Below are positions 27,101-38,398 of a DNA stretch of 64,000 nucleotides, piece by piece (positions within the stretch are counted from its first letter, which is position 1; each line of letters opens with the position of its first letter). A program made the translations under genes and the position numbers. The notes beneath the pieces were generated by a model. That model was not told the DNA's origin. It did no database searches and saw only the letters and a list, made by a program, of their open reading frames with translations. Source of the DNA: Variovorax davisae (GTDB taxonomy: Bacteria; Pseudomonadota; Gammaproteobacteria; Burkholderiales; Burkholderiaceae_C); assembly GCF_030316845.1 (NCBI RefSeq), contig NZ_JASZYS010000002.1, positions 434,001-498,000 of the forward strand, written 5' to 3'.

Positions 27101-28062
27101 GCGGCGACCTGCAGCACGACTGGCGCGGCGACGTCGAGGCCGCCGCGCGCCGGATCGGCGAGCGCGCGCCGCACTTCCTGCGCGAGACACCCCTGTGGAA
27201 GCTCCCCGGCCAGGCCCTGGGCCTGGCCACGCCGGGCGTCGAGGTCTGGCTCAAGCTGGAGCACCTGCAGGCCAGCGGCAGCTTCAAGGCGCGCGGCATG
27301 ATGAACCGGCTGCTGGCCAACGAGATCCCGGCCAGTGGCGCGATCGTGGCCTCCGGCGGCAACGCCGGCATCGCGACGGCCGCGGCGGCCCAGGCGCTGG
27401 GCGTGCCCTGCGAGGTGTTCCTGCCCGAGGTGTCGCCCGAGGCCAAGCGGGCCCGGCTGCGGTCGCTCGGCGCCAAGGTGGTGGTCGGCGGCGCCGCCTA
27501 TTCCGATGCGCTCGCTGCCTGCCTCGAGCGGCAGCGCGAGACCGGCGCCCTGCTCACGCACGCCTACGACCAGCCCGAGGTGGTGGCCGGCGCGGGCACG
27601 CTCGGCCGCGAGATCGAGCAGCAGGGCGGCCTGCCCGACGCGGTGCTGGTGAGCGTCGGCGGCGGCGGCCTGATCGGCGGCCTGGCGGCGTGGTTCGAGC
27701 AACGCAGCCGCGTGGTGGCGCTCGAACCCGAGCGCGCGCCGACGCTGTGGCGCGCGCGCGAGGCCGGCGAGCCGGTCGATGTCGAGGTCGGCGGCATCGC
27801 GGCCGACTCGCTGGGCGCGAAGCGCATCGGCGGCATCGCCTGGGCGCTCACGCAGCGCCATGTCGGCGATGCGCTGCTGCTGCCCGACGAGGCCATCCGC
27901 GCCGCCCAGTCGTGGCTGTGGAAAGAGCTGAAGCTGGCGGTCGAGCCCGCGGCGGCGCTGCCGCTGGCGGCGCTGCAGACCGGCGCCTACGCGCCGCGCG
28001 AGGGCGAGAAGGTCTGCCTGATCGTCTGCGGCGCCAACGTCGATCCGGCCATGCTGGGCTGA
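27097..28062 (+). CDS. PLP-dependent serine/threonine dehydratase-like enzyme
   Basis: 321 residues, tryptophan synthase beta/threonine dehydratase fold. The PLP lysine is in ASGSFKARGMMN, with SGGNAGIA and the phosphate-binding VGGGGLIGG. It lacks the regulatory ACT domain, so it is catabolic or racemase-like. The start GTG 27097 overlaps the ispH stop (GTGA). It is the third gene of a run joined by 4-bp overlaps. Confidence 0.88.
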   Translation: MSGDLQHDWRGDVEAAARRIGERAPHFLRETPLWKLPGQALGLATPGVEVWLKLEHLQASGSFKARGMMNRLLANEIPASGAIVASGGNAGIATAAAAQALGVPCEVFLPEVSPEAKRARLRSLGAKVVVGGAAYSDALAACLERQRETGALLTHAYDQPEVVAGAGTLGREIEQQGGLPDAVLVSVGGGGLIGGLAAWFEQRSRVVALEPERAPTLWRAREAGEPVDVEVGGIAADSLGAKRIGGIAWALTQRHVGDALLLPDEAIRAAQSWLWKELKLAVEPAAALPLAALQTGAYAPREGEKVCLIVCGANVDPAMLG

Positions 28063-28066
28063 TCGA

Positions 28067-29889
<1,823 letters not shown>

Positions 29890-29901
29890 AGAAAGTGCTG
29901 C

Positions 29902-29907
29902 TATAAT
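29902..29907 (+). promoter_or_regulatory. Probable -10 box of the tRNA-Ser gene
   Basis: TATAAT, the exact sigma-70 consensus, lies 20 bp before the tRNA 5' end. No good TTGACA is seen 17 bp upstream, where the serS palindrome lies. A separate tRNA promoter is therefore likely. Confidence 0.6.
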
Positions 29908-29926
29908 CGTCGGCTCGACAGACACC

Positions 29927-30016
29927 GGAGAGGTGGCAGAGTGGTCGAATGTACCTGACTCGAAATCAGGCGTACTAGCGATAGTACCGAGGGTTCGAAT
30001 CCCTCCCTCTCCTCCA
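29927..30016 (+). tRNA. tRNA-Ser (anticodon CGA)
   Basis: A complete 90-nt cloverleaf can be drawn. The acceptor is GGAGAGG/CCTCTCC, the anticodon stem CCTGA/TCAGG with loop CTCGAAA (anticodon CGA at 29961-29963, reads UCG), a long class II variable arm GTACTA-GCGA-TAGTAC, the T arm GAGGG/CCCTC with TTCGAAT, and an encoded CCA. The long variable arm and the anticodon fix serine identity. The discriminator base at 30013 is T instead of the G usual in bacterial tRNA-Ser. Confidence 0.97.
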
Positions 30017-30062
30017 GGACTGGCTTCCTGACGCGCCTCGCGGCGCATCGAAAAAGCCCTTG

Positions 30063-30088
30063 AAAGCCCCGCCAGCCGGGGCTTTTTT
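30063..30088 (+). terminator. Rho-independent terminator after tRNA-Ser
   Basis: AAAGCCCC / GGGGCTTT with a 7-base loop forms an 8-bp stem ending in a run of six T. It lies 47 bp after the tRNA 3' end and should end both the tRNA and any serS read-through transcript. Confidence 0.9.
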
Positions 30089-30118
30089 GCGTCTGCACGG
30101 CGGCCTCGGCAGTGCCTG

Positions 30119-30219
30119 TTCTCCACCGCCCCCGTGGACAGCCTTGTGGACAACGTCAGGGGTAACTCCGGGGAAGGGCTCCAGGCTTGGCTTCCGACAC
30201 GATGCCTCCAAAACAGGCA
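30119..30219 (+). repeat. Intergenic ~100-bp repeat, copy A
   Basis: This stretch matches, in inverted orientation, 31220-31320 on the other side of the pip gene, with about four in five positions identical by eye. Shared parts include a CCACCGCCCCCGTGGACAG hairpin, TGTGGACAAC, AACTCCGG, AGGGCTCCAG and a terminal TGCCT...AGGCA hairpin (30203-30219). It looks like a REP/MITE-like dispersed element and not a gene. Confidence 0.8.
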
Positions 30220-30241
30220 GCGCGGGCCGACCCGTTTCGGC

Positions 30242-31198
<957 letters not shown>

Positions 31199-31219
31199 TC
31201 AGTGGGGTCAAGGGGCGGG

Positions 31220-31320
31220 TGCCTTTTTTTGAGGCACCGCGTTGCGAGCCAAGGCTGGAGCCCTTTCCCGGAGTTGCTACGGTCGTTGTCCACAGGGCTG
31301 TCCACGGGGGCGGTGGACAG
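31220..31320 (-). repeat. Intergenic ~100-bp repeat, copy B (inverted)
   Basis: Inverted partner of copy A at 30119-30219. The hairpin GTGCCT/AGGCAC with a T-run as loop lies at 31219-31237, and TGTCCAC/GTGGACA at the other end. It occupies the 5' leader of pip and lies 8 bp from the stop of the membrane-protein gene, so it may carry promoter or terminator activity. Confidence 0.8.
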
Positions 31321-31328
31321 GTCCCGGC

Positions 31329-31748
31329 TCACAGCCCCAGCCGTGTCAGGGCCCAGGCCACGGTGGCCAGTTCCGCCACGTTGAGCATCATCCCGGCGAT
31401 GTGAAGCCGGCGAAACCGGAAGATCGCGCTGTTCGAGGCCGGGATCATGTCGCGCAGGACGTCCATGCGCGGAATCACGAGCCAGCGGCGCAGCGCGAAG
31501 GCCAGGGTGGCGATGCAGGCCATGCCCAGGGCGAAAGCGGGCTTGGCGGTCCAGGCGAAGCCGAGGGCGGCCGCGCTCGCCGTCAGCATGACGGCCAGGT
31601 AGTAGACGTTGAACAGGCCGCGGATGAAGCGCGAGTCCAGCGGGGTGTCGTGCTTGAGCACCAGCAGCGGCAGCGAGCCCATCATGAAAAAACCCATCCA
31701 GACCAGCAGCAGTACCGTCGGGATCAGCGCCATGACGATGGGCGGCAT
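31329..31748 (-). CDS. Four-helix integral membrane protein of unknown function
   Basis: 139 residues with about four hydrophobic helices: residues 4-30, 45-67, 70-88 and 115-138. There is no signal peptide and no enzymatic motif. I do not recognise the family. The start at 31748 lies 2 bp after the amidohydrolase stop on the same strand, so the two are probably translated together. Confidence 0.7.
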   Translation of the reverse strand: MPPIVMALIPTVLLLVWMGFFMMGSLPLLVLKHDTPLDSRFIRGLFNVYYLAVMLTASAAALGFAWTAKPAFALGMACIATLAFALRRWLVIPRMDVLRDMIPASNSAIFRFRRLHIAGMMLNVAELATVAWALTRLGL

Positions 31749-31750
31749 CG

Positions 31751-33202
31751 TCAGCCCTTGATCAGGTTCTTGTGGATCTTTCCGTCCTTCATGATGACCA
31801 CCAGGCTGGCCTCGGGATTGGCGAGCAGCGACACATCGTCCAGCGGATTGCCGTCGACCAGCAGCAGGTCGGCGTAGGCGCCTGGCTCGAGCACGCCCAG
31901 CTTGGCCGGATAGGGGTTGCGCGGGCCCGACAGCGCGAGCAGCTGCGCGTTGTCGGCCGTCGCCATGGAGAGGATTTCGCGGTTCGAATACCAGCGCGTC
32001 AGGTGCGTGAGCATCGTTCCCTGGCGCTGCGCCAGCGCCGGCGCGAACAGCATGTCGGAGCCGAAGGCGGTCTTGAGCTTGTGCTTTTTCGCCAGCTTGT
32101 AGAGGTTGTCGGTGCCGGCGAACACCTGCAGCGCCGCGACCCGGTTGGGGCCCGTGAGCGCCCCCGTGTCTTCCTCGGAGAGAAAGGGCTGGGTGCTCAG
32201 CCAGACCCCCTTGTCGGCCATCATCCGGGCCGTGGTGTCGTCCATCAGGTGGGCGTGCTCGATGCACTGCGCGCCGGCCGCGACCGCCCGCTGCACGGTG
32301 GTGGCCGCATAGGCGTGCACCGTGACGTAGGTGTTCCAGTCTTTCGCGACGTCGACGGCGGCGCGCAATTCGGCCTCGGAGAGGGTCGTGAGGTCGAGCG
32401 GGCTGCGCGGCGACGAGACGCCGCCGCCGCCCACCAGCTTGATCTGCGAAGCGCCCTGGGTCAGCTGCTCGCGCACCCGCAGGCGGATCTCGTCGGGGCT
32501 GTCGACGATGGCCGCCGCACCCGTGCGCTCGACGGCGCTCGGCACGCCCGGCGAGCGCGGGAGGTCGGACAAACCGCGCAGGTCGCCGTGGCCGCCGCTG
32601 CCGGTGATCATGGCGCCGCAGGGATAGATGCGCGGCCCGGGCGTGAGCCCTTCGTCGATCGCCTGCTTGAAGGCGAACGCCGGGCCGCCGAGATCCCGCA
32701 CGGTCGTGAAGCCCCGCATCAGCGTGCGCTGGGCTTCCGCGGCGGCGGCCATGTGGATGTAGCCGATGTTGCCCTGCAGCAGCACGGGCAGCGGCAGGGC
32801 CGCGAAGAGGGAATGCCAGTGGGCATCGATCAGCCCGGGCATCATGACGCGGCCGCGGGCATCGACGGTCTGCGCACCGTCGGGCGTGGCCGGCGTGCCG
32901 GTGCCGATCGACTGGATCCGGTTGCCTTCGACCAGCAGGTGCAGGCCGTCGCGCAGCGTGGTCGACCTGCCGTCGAACAGGCGCACGTTGGTGAAGAGGA
33001 TCTTCGATGGCGCCGGTGTCTGTGCCTGGACGCGGAACGGCAGGCCCAGCGCGGCCACGGAAGCCGCCATGCCGGCGACGAAGCCGCGGCGCGACAGATC
33101 GGCGTCGATGCGCCGGGTCAGGGCCTGGAGTTCCGGGCGGTGGCAGAGGCAGACGGCGCGTCGAACCTCGGTGTCTTCGGTCAGTGAGCTGCAGCTGTAC
33201 AA
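31751..33202 (-). CDS. Tat-exported metal-dependent amidohydrolase
   Basis: 483 residues from TTG 33202. The amidohydrolase fold has the metal motif HxH in GLIDAHWHS, the bridging Lys in QIKLVGGGG, further histidines in VHAYAA and EHAHLM, and the Asp in FGSDMLF, as in imidazolonepropionase/prolidase-like enzymes. A Tat signal (SRRGFVAGMAAS) lies about 40 residues in, so export to the periplasm is predicted. The start is uncertain: no ATG or GTG is near, TTG 33202 has GGAAG before it, and a longer frame to 33367 would overlap the redoxin gene by more than 130 bp. Substrate unknown. Confidence 0.82.
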   Translation of the reverse strand: MYSCSSLTEDTEVRRAVCLCHRPELQALTRRIDADLSRRGFVAGMAASVAALGLPFRVQAQTPAPSKILFTNVRLFDGRSTTLRDGLHLLVEGNRIQSIGTGTPATPDGAQTVDARGRVMMPGLIDAHWHSLFAALPLPVLLQGNIGYIHMAAAAEAQRTLMRGFTTVRDLGGPAFAFKQAIDEGLTPGPRIYPCGAMITGSGGHGDLRGLSDLPRSPGVPSAVERTGAAAIVDSPDEIRLRVREQLTQGASQIKLVGGGGVSSPRSPLDLTTLSEAELRAAVDVAKDWNTYVTVHAYAATTVQRAVAAGAQCIEHAHLMDDTTARMMADKGVWLSTQPFLSEEDTGALTGPNRVAALQVFAGTDNLYKLAKKHKLKTAFGSDMLFAPALAQRQGTMLTHLTRWYSNREILSMATADNAQLLALSGPRNPYPAKLGVLEPGAYADLLLVDGNPLDDVSLLANPEASLVVIMKDGKIHKNLIKG

Positions 33203-33230
33203 GATCGGGCTTCCAGGAACACCGCGCCAC

Positions 33231-33908
33231 TCAATGTCGGAGGCCGCCGGTGGCGGCGATGATATCCGCCGCGGTCGGGAACAGGGAGATGCTGTTCGGC
33301 CCGTCCATGGCCTCGATCTGCACCCAGCTGACGATGCCCTGGGCATCGATGAGGAAGTGGCCGGCAAGCTGGGTGGGGTGGCTGGCCAGCATCGCCTCGT
33401 CGGCTTCGGTCATGGAGAAGCCGTCCTTGGCATTGAGTGCCGGGTTGGCCCCCATCGGGTTCATCGGTTCCGGCAACTCGCCGGTCGGATTGATGCGCGC
33501 CGCCTCGAACTCCGCCATGCTCGCGAGATAGGGCCAACGGGGGCTGTCGGTGCTGCCCTCCGGCAGGAACTCGGCCCGCGGCACGCCGAAGGCCTGGTGG
33601 GTGAGGCAGTCCGGGTCGCTGAGCAGCATGACCGGCGTCGGCCGATAGCGGAAGTAGAGGCTGGCGCGCTCGACCGGCGTGTTGATCACGGCCACGGTGT
33701 CGATGCCGGCTGCGTGCAGCGACGGCTGGACCTCGCCGAGCCGCAGCACCTGCCGCCGGCAGAACGGGCAATGCAGTCCGCGAAAGAAGCCGATCAGGAA
33801 CGGCCGGCCCCGCAGGTCGGCGAGCGACACCCGGCCTTCGTGATTGGCGGCAGGCAGCGAGAACGCGGGCGCCGCTTCTCCCGGTTGCAGGGGATGTTTC
33901 TGGTCCAC
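33231..33908 (-). CDS. AhpC/TSA-type redoxin with CxxC motif
   Basis: 225 residues. It has a thioredoxin-fold peroxiredoxin-like domain: AFSLPAANHEGRVSLADLRG and the active site GLHCPFCRRQ, which has a CxxC and not the single peroxidatic Cys of classical AhpC. The C-terminal part ends with HFLIDAQGIVSWVQIEA. The GTG at 33908 was chosen because AAAGGAG lies 6 bp upstream; an ATG 45 bp earlier has no such site. No signal peptide. It precedes the amidohydrolase on the same strand with 28 bp between. Confidence 0.82.
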   Translation of the reverse strand: MDQKHPLQPGEAAPAFSLPAANHEGRVSLADLRGRPFLIGFFRGLHCPFCRRQVLRLGEVQPSLHAAGIDTVAVINTPVERASLYFRYRPTPVMLLSDPDCLTHQAFGVPRAEFLPEGSTDSPRWPYLASMAEFEAARINPTGELPEPMNPMGANPALNAKDGFSMTEADEAMLASHPTQLAGHFLIDAQGIVSWVQIEAMDGPNSISLFPTAADIIAATGGLRH

Positions 33909-33986
33909 GGGAACTCCTTTGTCCGGGCGCAGACGGGAATCGGACCGTATCACTTGTTCCGGGCCGGCACAACGCGTCGGCCGCCC

Positions 33987-34505
33987 TCAGCGCCGCCGCC
34001 CGCGCGCCGGTGCGGCCGGCTGCACCACCTGCTCGATCGGCAGCGCCATCTCCGACTTCACCTGCCGCAGCACGATGCTCGAGCGCACGTGCGTCACGCC
34101 CGGGAGGCTGAACAGGGTCTCGTGCAGGAAGCGCTCGTAGTGCTTCATGTCCTGCACCAGCACCGTCAGGATGTAGTCCGCCGGACCGGTGGCCGACACG
34201 CAGCTGGTGATCTGCGGGCTGGCGGCGACCGCGTCCTCGAAGCGCTGCACCTGCGATTCGCTGTGGCGGTCGAGGTTGACCTCGGCCACCGCGGCGACAT
34301 GCAGGCCGACCTTCTCGCGGTCGATCAGCGCGGTGTAGCCGCGGATCACGCCGGCCGCCTCCATGTCCTTGATGCGCTTCCAGCAGGGGGTCGGCGAGAG
34401 CCCCACCGCCTCCGAGATCTGCTGCACCGTCTGCCGCGCATCGCGCTGCAGCTCGAAAAGGATCTTCAGGCTGTGGGCGTCAAGAAGAATGGAATCGACG
34501 TTCAT
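33987..34505 (-). CDS. Lrp/AsnC-family transcriptional regulator
   Basis: 172 residues. An N-terminal helix-turn-helix (LKILFELQRDARQTVQQISEAVGLSPTPCWKRIK in pieces) and a C-terminal RAM effector domain (VSATGPADYILTVLVQD, LPGVTHVRSSIVLRQVK). Lrp proteins bind amino acids and regulate amino-acid metabolism. The start 34505 (MNVDSILLD) fits the family; 34526 is an alternative. It is divergent from the indolepyruvate oxidoreductase gene, which is the probable target. Confidence 0.9.
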   Translation of the reverse strand: MNVDSILLDAHSLKILFELQRDARQTVQQISEAVGLSPTPCWKRIKDMEAAGVIRGYTALIDREKVGLHVAAVAEVNLDRHSESQVQRFEDAVAASPQITSCVSATGPADYILTVLVQDMKHYERFLHETLFSLPGVTHVRSSIVLRQVKSEMALPIEQVVQPAAPARGRRR

Positions 34506-34599
34506 GGCGTATTTGGAGAATTTCATCCTCCATTCAGGGGGATTCCATAGTGTATTGAAGAAGCACTTACTCGCTGCGCGATGGAACAATTTCGGCCAT
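34506..34599. promoter_or_regulatory. Divergent Lrp / oxidoreductase promoter region
   Basis: A 94-bp AT-richer stretch between the two divergent starts. It contains an inverted repeat GGAG-9 bases-CTCC (34515-34531), followed by a second GGGGATTCC block. Such phased, partly symmetrical AT-rich sites are usual for Lrp-type proteins. The exact binding site is an inference. Confidence 0.45.
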
Positions 34600-37500
34600 A
34601 TGACAAGCCTCCCCCACGATCCGAACGTCCTGCGCACCGACTACAAGCTGAGCGACAGCCTGTGGGCGACCTCGGGCGCCGTCTTCCTGACCGGCACCCA
34701 GGCGCTGATCCGCATCCTGCTGATGCAGCGCCAGCGCGACGCGGCCCGCGGCCTCGGCACCCAGGGCTTCATCAGCGGCTACCGCGGCTCGCCGCTGGGC
34801 ATGGTCGACCAGGCGATCTGGAAGGCCGGCAAGGGCTTCGAGGAAGCCGGCATCCGCTTCGTGCCGGCGATCAACGAGGAACTGGCGGCCACCCAGGTGC
34901 TCGGCACCCAGCGGGTCGAGTCCGACCCCGAGCGCACGGTCGAGGGCGTGTTCGCCATGTGGTACGGCAAGGGCCCGGGCGTCGACCGCGCCGGCGATGC
35001 GCTCAAGCATGGCAACGCCTACGGCTCGTCGCCGCACGGCGGCGTGCTGGTGGTGGCGGGCGACGACCATGGCTGCGTCTCGTCGTCGATGCCGCACCAG
35101 AGCGACCACGCCTTCGTGGCCTGGAGCATGCCGGTGCTGCAGCCGGCCTCGGTGGCCGAGTACCTCGAGTTCGGCCTCTACGGCTACGAACTGTCGCGCT
35201 ACTCGGGCGCCTGGGTCGGAATGGCGGCGCTGTCGGAAGTGGTCGAAAGCGGCAGCACGGTCGACCTCGACCTCGTCAACGCCCGCGCCGCCGCCTGGGC
35301 CGATGCTGACACGGTGCATGCCGCCACCGGCCACCGGGAACCGGTCGACGGCCTGCACTACCGCTGGCCCGACCTGCCGTCGCTGCGCATCGAATCGCGC
35401 CTGGCCGACAAGCTCGAGGCAGTGGCGGCCTTCGCGCGCGTCAACAGCATCGACCGCCACGTGATCGAGAGCCCGCAGGCCAAGGTCGGCATCGTGACCT
35501 GCGGCAAGGCGCACTACGACCTGATGGAGGTGCTGCGCCGCCTGGAGATCACGCCGGACGCCCTGGCGCGCGCCGGCGTGCGGCTCTACAAGGTGGGGCT
35601 GAGCTTCCCGATCGAGCAGGGCCGCATCCAGGCTTTCGCGCAGGGCCTGGACGAGATCCTGATCGTCGAGGAGAAGGGCGCGATCGTCGAGACCCAGCTG
35701 CGCGACCTGTTCTACAACGCGCCGCCCGAGGCCCGCCCGGCGCTGATCGGCAAGCAGGACCGCGACGGCCGGCCGCTGGTGTCGGCGCTCGGCGAGTTGC
35801 GGCCTTCGCGGCTGATCGAGCTGGTGGCCCACTGGCTGGCGGCCCATTTCCCCGGCCACGCCGAATTCGGCGACCACCTGCAGCACGTGCGTGACTTCAC
35901 GCCGCCCGAACTGCTCAGCAACGACGGCGACTCGGTCAAGCGGGTGCCGTACTTCTGCGCCGGCTGCCCGCACAACACCAGCACCAAGGTGCCCGAGGGT
36001 TCGACCGCGCGCGCCGGCATCGGCTGCCACTTCATGGCCAACTGGATGGACCGCAGCACGGCCGGCCTGATCCAGATGGGCGGCGAGGGCGTCGACTGGG
36101 TCTCGCATTCGATGTTCACGCGCACGCCGCACGTGTTCCAGAACCTCGGCGACGGCACCTACTACCACTCGGGCTACCTGGCGATCCGCCAGGCGGTGGC
36201 GGCCAAGGCCACGCTGACCTACAAGATCCTCTTCAACGACGCGGTGGCGATGACCGGCGGCCAGCCGGTCGACGGCATCATCAGCGTCGACGCGATCGCG
36301 CGCCAGGTCGAATCCGAAGGCGTGAAGCAGGTGGTGGTGGTCAGCGATGCGATCGAGAAGTACGACGCCATCAAGGGCAAGTTCCCGGCCGGCACCGAGT
36401 TCCACGACCGCGCCGAGCTCGACGCGGTGCAGCGCCGCCTGCGCGAAGTGCCTGGTGTCACGGTGCTGATCTACGAGCAGACCTGCGCCGCGGAAAAGCG
36501 CCGCCGCCGCAAGAAGGGCGAGCTGGCCGACCCGGACAAGCGCCTGTTCATCAACGAGGCGGTGTGCGAAGGTTGTGGCGACTGCACCGTGCAGAGCAAC
36601 TGCGTGGCGGTGCTGCCGCACGAGACCGACCTCGGCCGCAAGCGCAAGATCGACCAGACCAGCTGCAACAAGGACTATTCCTGCGCCAAGGGCTTTTGCC
36701 CGAGCTTCGTCGGTGTCAGCGGCGGCAGGCTGCGCAAGAAGAGCGGCGCGCTGGCGGCCGGCAAGGACGCCTTCCTGCAGCACGTGGCGGCGCTGCCGCG
36801 GCCGGCGGCCCACGGCTGGACCGCGCCCTACGACCTGCTGGTGACCGGTGTCGGCGGCACCGGCGTCGTCACCGTGGGCGCAGTCATCGCGATGGCCGCG
36901 CACCTCGAGGGCAAGTCAGCCAGCGTGCTCGACTTCATGGGCTTCGCGCAGAAGGGTGGCGCGGTGTTGAGCTTCGTGCGGCTGGCCGACACGCCCGAGC
37001 GGCTGAACCAGGTGCGCATCGACACCCAGCAGGCCGATGCGATCCTGGCCTGCGACGTGGTGGTGGGCGCCTCGGCCGATGCGCTGCAGACCGTGCGCCA
37101 CGGCCGCACCCGCATCCTCGCGAACATGCACGAGATCCCGGTGGCCGAGTCGCTGCGCAACCCCGACGCCGACCTCAAGACCGCGCTGCTGCTCGAGAAG
37201 ATGCGCTTCGTCGCCGGGCGCGACCAGGTCCAGACCTTCGACGCCCAGACCCTGGCCGAAGAGTTCCTCGGCGACACGCTGGCATCGAACATCCTGGCCG
37301 CCGGCTACGCCTGGCAATGCGGCCTGATCCCGCTGAGCCTGGAGGCGCTGACGCGCGCGATCGAGCTCAACGGCGTCGCCGTGGCTTCGAACCTGATGGC
37401 CTTCTCGCTCGGCCGGCTGGCGGCCGGCGATCCGCGGGCGATCGAGGCGCTGCGCGGCGCGCCGGCGGCGGTGGCCGAGAACGAATCGCTGGACGCGTTG

Positions 37501-38190
37501 GTGGCGCGCGGCATGCGCCATCTCGCCGGCTACCAGAACGCGGCCTGGGCGAAGCGCTTCGAGGCCCGGGTGCTGGCGCTGCGCGAGCGCGAAGCCGCCC
37601 TGGCCGGCGGCGATGCCTCGCTGCCCGTCACGCGCAACGCGGCGCAGAGCCTGCTCAAGCTGATGAGCTACAAGGACGAGTACGAAGTGGCCCGCCTGTA
37701 CAGCGACGGCAACTTCCGCGAGAAGCTGGCCGAGCAGTTCGAGGGCGAGCTGAAGCTCGAATTCCACATGGCGCCGCCCTTCCTCGCCAAGCCCCGCAAC
37801 GGCCAGCCACCGGTCAAGATCCGGCTCGGCGGCTGGATGCTGCCGGCGATGAAGTGGCTGGCGCGCGGCAAGGCCCTGCGCGGCACCGCCTTCGACCTGT
37901 TCGGCCACACCGAGGAACGCCGCCTGGAGCGCGAGCTGATCGCGCGCCTCGAGGCCCGGCTCGACGAGCTGGCGGCCGGGCTGTCGGCCGCCAACCAGCG
38001 GCTGGCGGCTCAGATCGCCGCCGTGCCGCTGGCGATCCGCGGCTACGGCCACGTGAAGCTGGCCAACCTGGCGCTGGCGCGCGGCCGCGAGGCCGAACTG
38101 CTGCACCGCTTCGCGCCCGAGCGCTATCCGCGGCCGGTGGTGGAGGCGAAGGCGGGGCAGATCCGGGGGATTGCGGTGGTGGCGCAGTGA
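34600..38190 (+). CDS. Indolepyruvate:ferredoxin oxidoreductase, fused alpha-gamma type
   Basis: 1,196 residues, the fused aerobic form. The N-terminal TPP-binding/pyrimidine-type domain begins TDYKLSDSLWATSGAVFL. A mid-protein TPP domain contains the FCAGCPHNTSTKVPEG motif and GDGTYYHSG. A cysteine-rich ferredoxin-like insert contains CEGCGDCTVQSNC and SCNKDYSCAKGFCPSF. The C-terminal gamma domain begins VTGVGGTGVVTVG. The enzyme oxidatively decarboxylates aryl- or branched-chain 2-oxo acids to acyl-CoA, for amino-acid breakdown. The start at ATG 34600 matches the family. A strong hairpin terminator lies 154 bp downstream. Confidence 0.93.
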   Translation: MTSLPHDPNVLRTDYKLSDSLWATSGAVFLTGTQALIRILLMQRQRDAARGLGTQGFISGYRGSPLGMVDQAIWKAGKGFEEAGIRFVPAINEELAATQVLGTQRVESDPERTVEGVFAMWYGKGPGVDRAGDALKHGNAYGSSPHGGVLVVAGDDHGCVSSSMPHQSDHAFVAWSMPVLQPASVAEYLEFGLYGYELSRYSGAWVGMAALSEVVESGSTVDLDLVNARAAAWADADTVHAATGHREPVDGLHYRWPDLPSLRIESRLADKLEAVAAFARVNSIDRHVIESPQAKVGIVTCGKAHYDLMEVLRRLEITPDALARAGVRLYKVGLSFPIEQGRIQAFAQGLDEILIVEEKGAIVETQLRDLFYNAPPEARPALIGKQDRDGRPLVSALGELRPSRLIELVAHWLAAHFPGHAEFGDHLQHVRDFTPPELLSNDGDSVKRVPYFCAGCPHNTSTKVPEGSTARAGIGCHFMANWMDRSTAGLIQMGGEGVDWVSHSMFTRTPHVFQNLGDGTYYHSGYLAIRQAVAAKATLTYKILFNDAVAMTGGQPVDGIISVDAIARQVESEGVKQVVVVSDAIEKYDAIKGKFPAGTEFHDRAELDAVQRRLREVPGVTVLIYEQTCAAEKRRRRKKGELADPDKRLFINEAVCEGCGDCTVQSNCVAVLPHETDLGRKRKIDQTSCNKDYSCAKGFCPSFVGVSGGRLRKKSGALAAGKDAFLQHVAALPRPAAHGWTAPYDLLVTGVGGTGVVTVGAVIAMAAHLEGKSASVLDFMGFAQKGGAVLSFVRLADTPERLNQVRIDTQQADAILACDVVVGASADALQTVRHGRTRILANMHEIPVAESLRNPDADLKTALLLEKMRFVAGRDQVQTFDAQTLAEEFLGDTLASNILAAGYAWQCGLIPLSLEALTRAIELNGVAVASNLMAFSLGRLAAGDPRAIEALRGAPAAVAENESLDALVARGMRHLAGYQNAAWAKRFEARVLALREREAALAGGDASLPVTRNAAQSLLKLMSYKDEYEVARLYSDGNFREKLAEQFEGELKLEFHMAPPFLAKPRNGQPPVKIRLGGWMLPAMKWLARGKALRGTAFDLFGHTEERRLERELIARLEARLDELAAGLSAANQRLAAQIAAVPLAIRGYGHVKLANLALARGREAELLHRFAPERYPRPVVEAKAGQIRGIAVVAQ

Positions 38191-38274
38191 GCAGATTCAT
38201 GGCGGGGGCGTTGTGCGAACGCGACGAACAAGGCCATGATTTGGCCGGTGACCTGCTGCCGGCCATTTAAGATC

Positions 38275-38337
38275 AGGCGCTAGCGCCTCGCGCACCCCGG
38301 GGTGTGTGGCACGAGGCGGCACGCTCCCATGTGCCGC
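38275..38337. repeat. Array of palindromes after the oxidoreductase gene
   Basis: Three perfect inverted repeats stand in a row: AGGCGCTAGCGCCT (38275-38288), CACCCCGGGGTG (38293-38304) and GCGGCAC...GTGCCGC (38316-38337). They directly precede a terminator hairpin. No coding frame runs through. The group resembles intergenic structured repeats of Comamonadaceae. Confidence 0.7.
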
Positions 38338-38343
38338 ATGCAG

Positions 38344-38371
38344 GGCCCCCTCGCGAGGGGCCTTTTTTTTT
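38344..38371 (+). terminator. Rho-independent terminator of the oxidoreductase gene
   Basis: GGCCCC...GGGGCC with a central CTCGCGAG closes a strong stem at 38344-38362, followed by nine T. It separates the oxidoreductase from the sensor kinase, which therefore needs its own promoter in the next ~27 bp or reads through. Confidence 0.9.
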
Positions 38372-38398
38372 GGCCTGGATGACAAGGGCGTGATAGCC

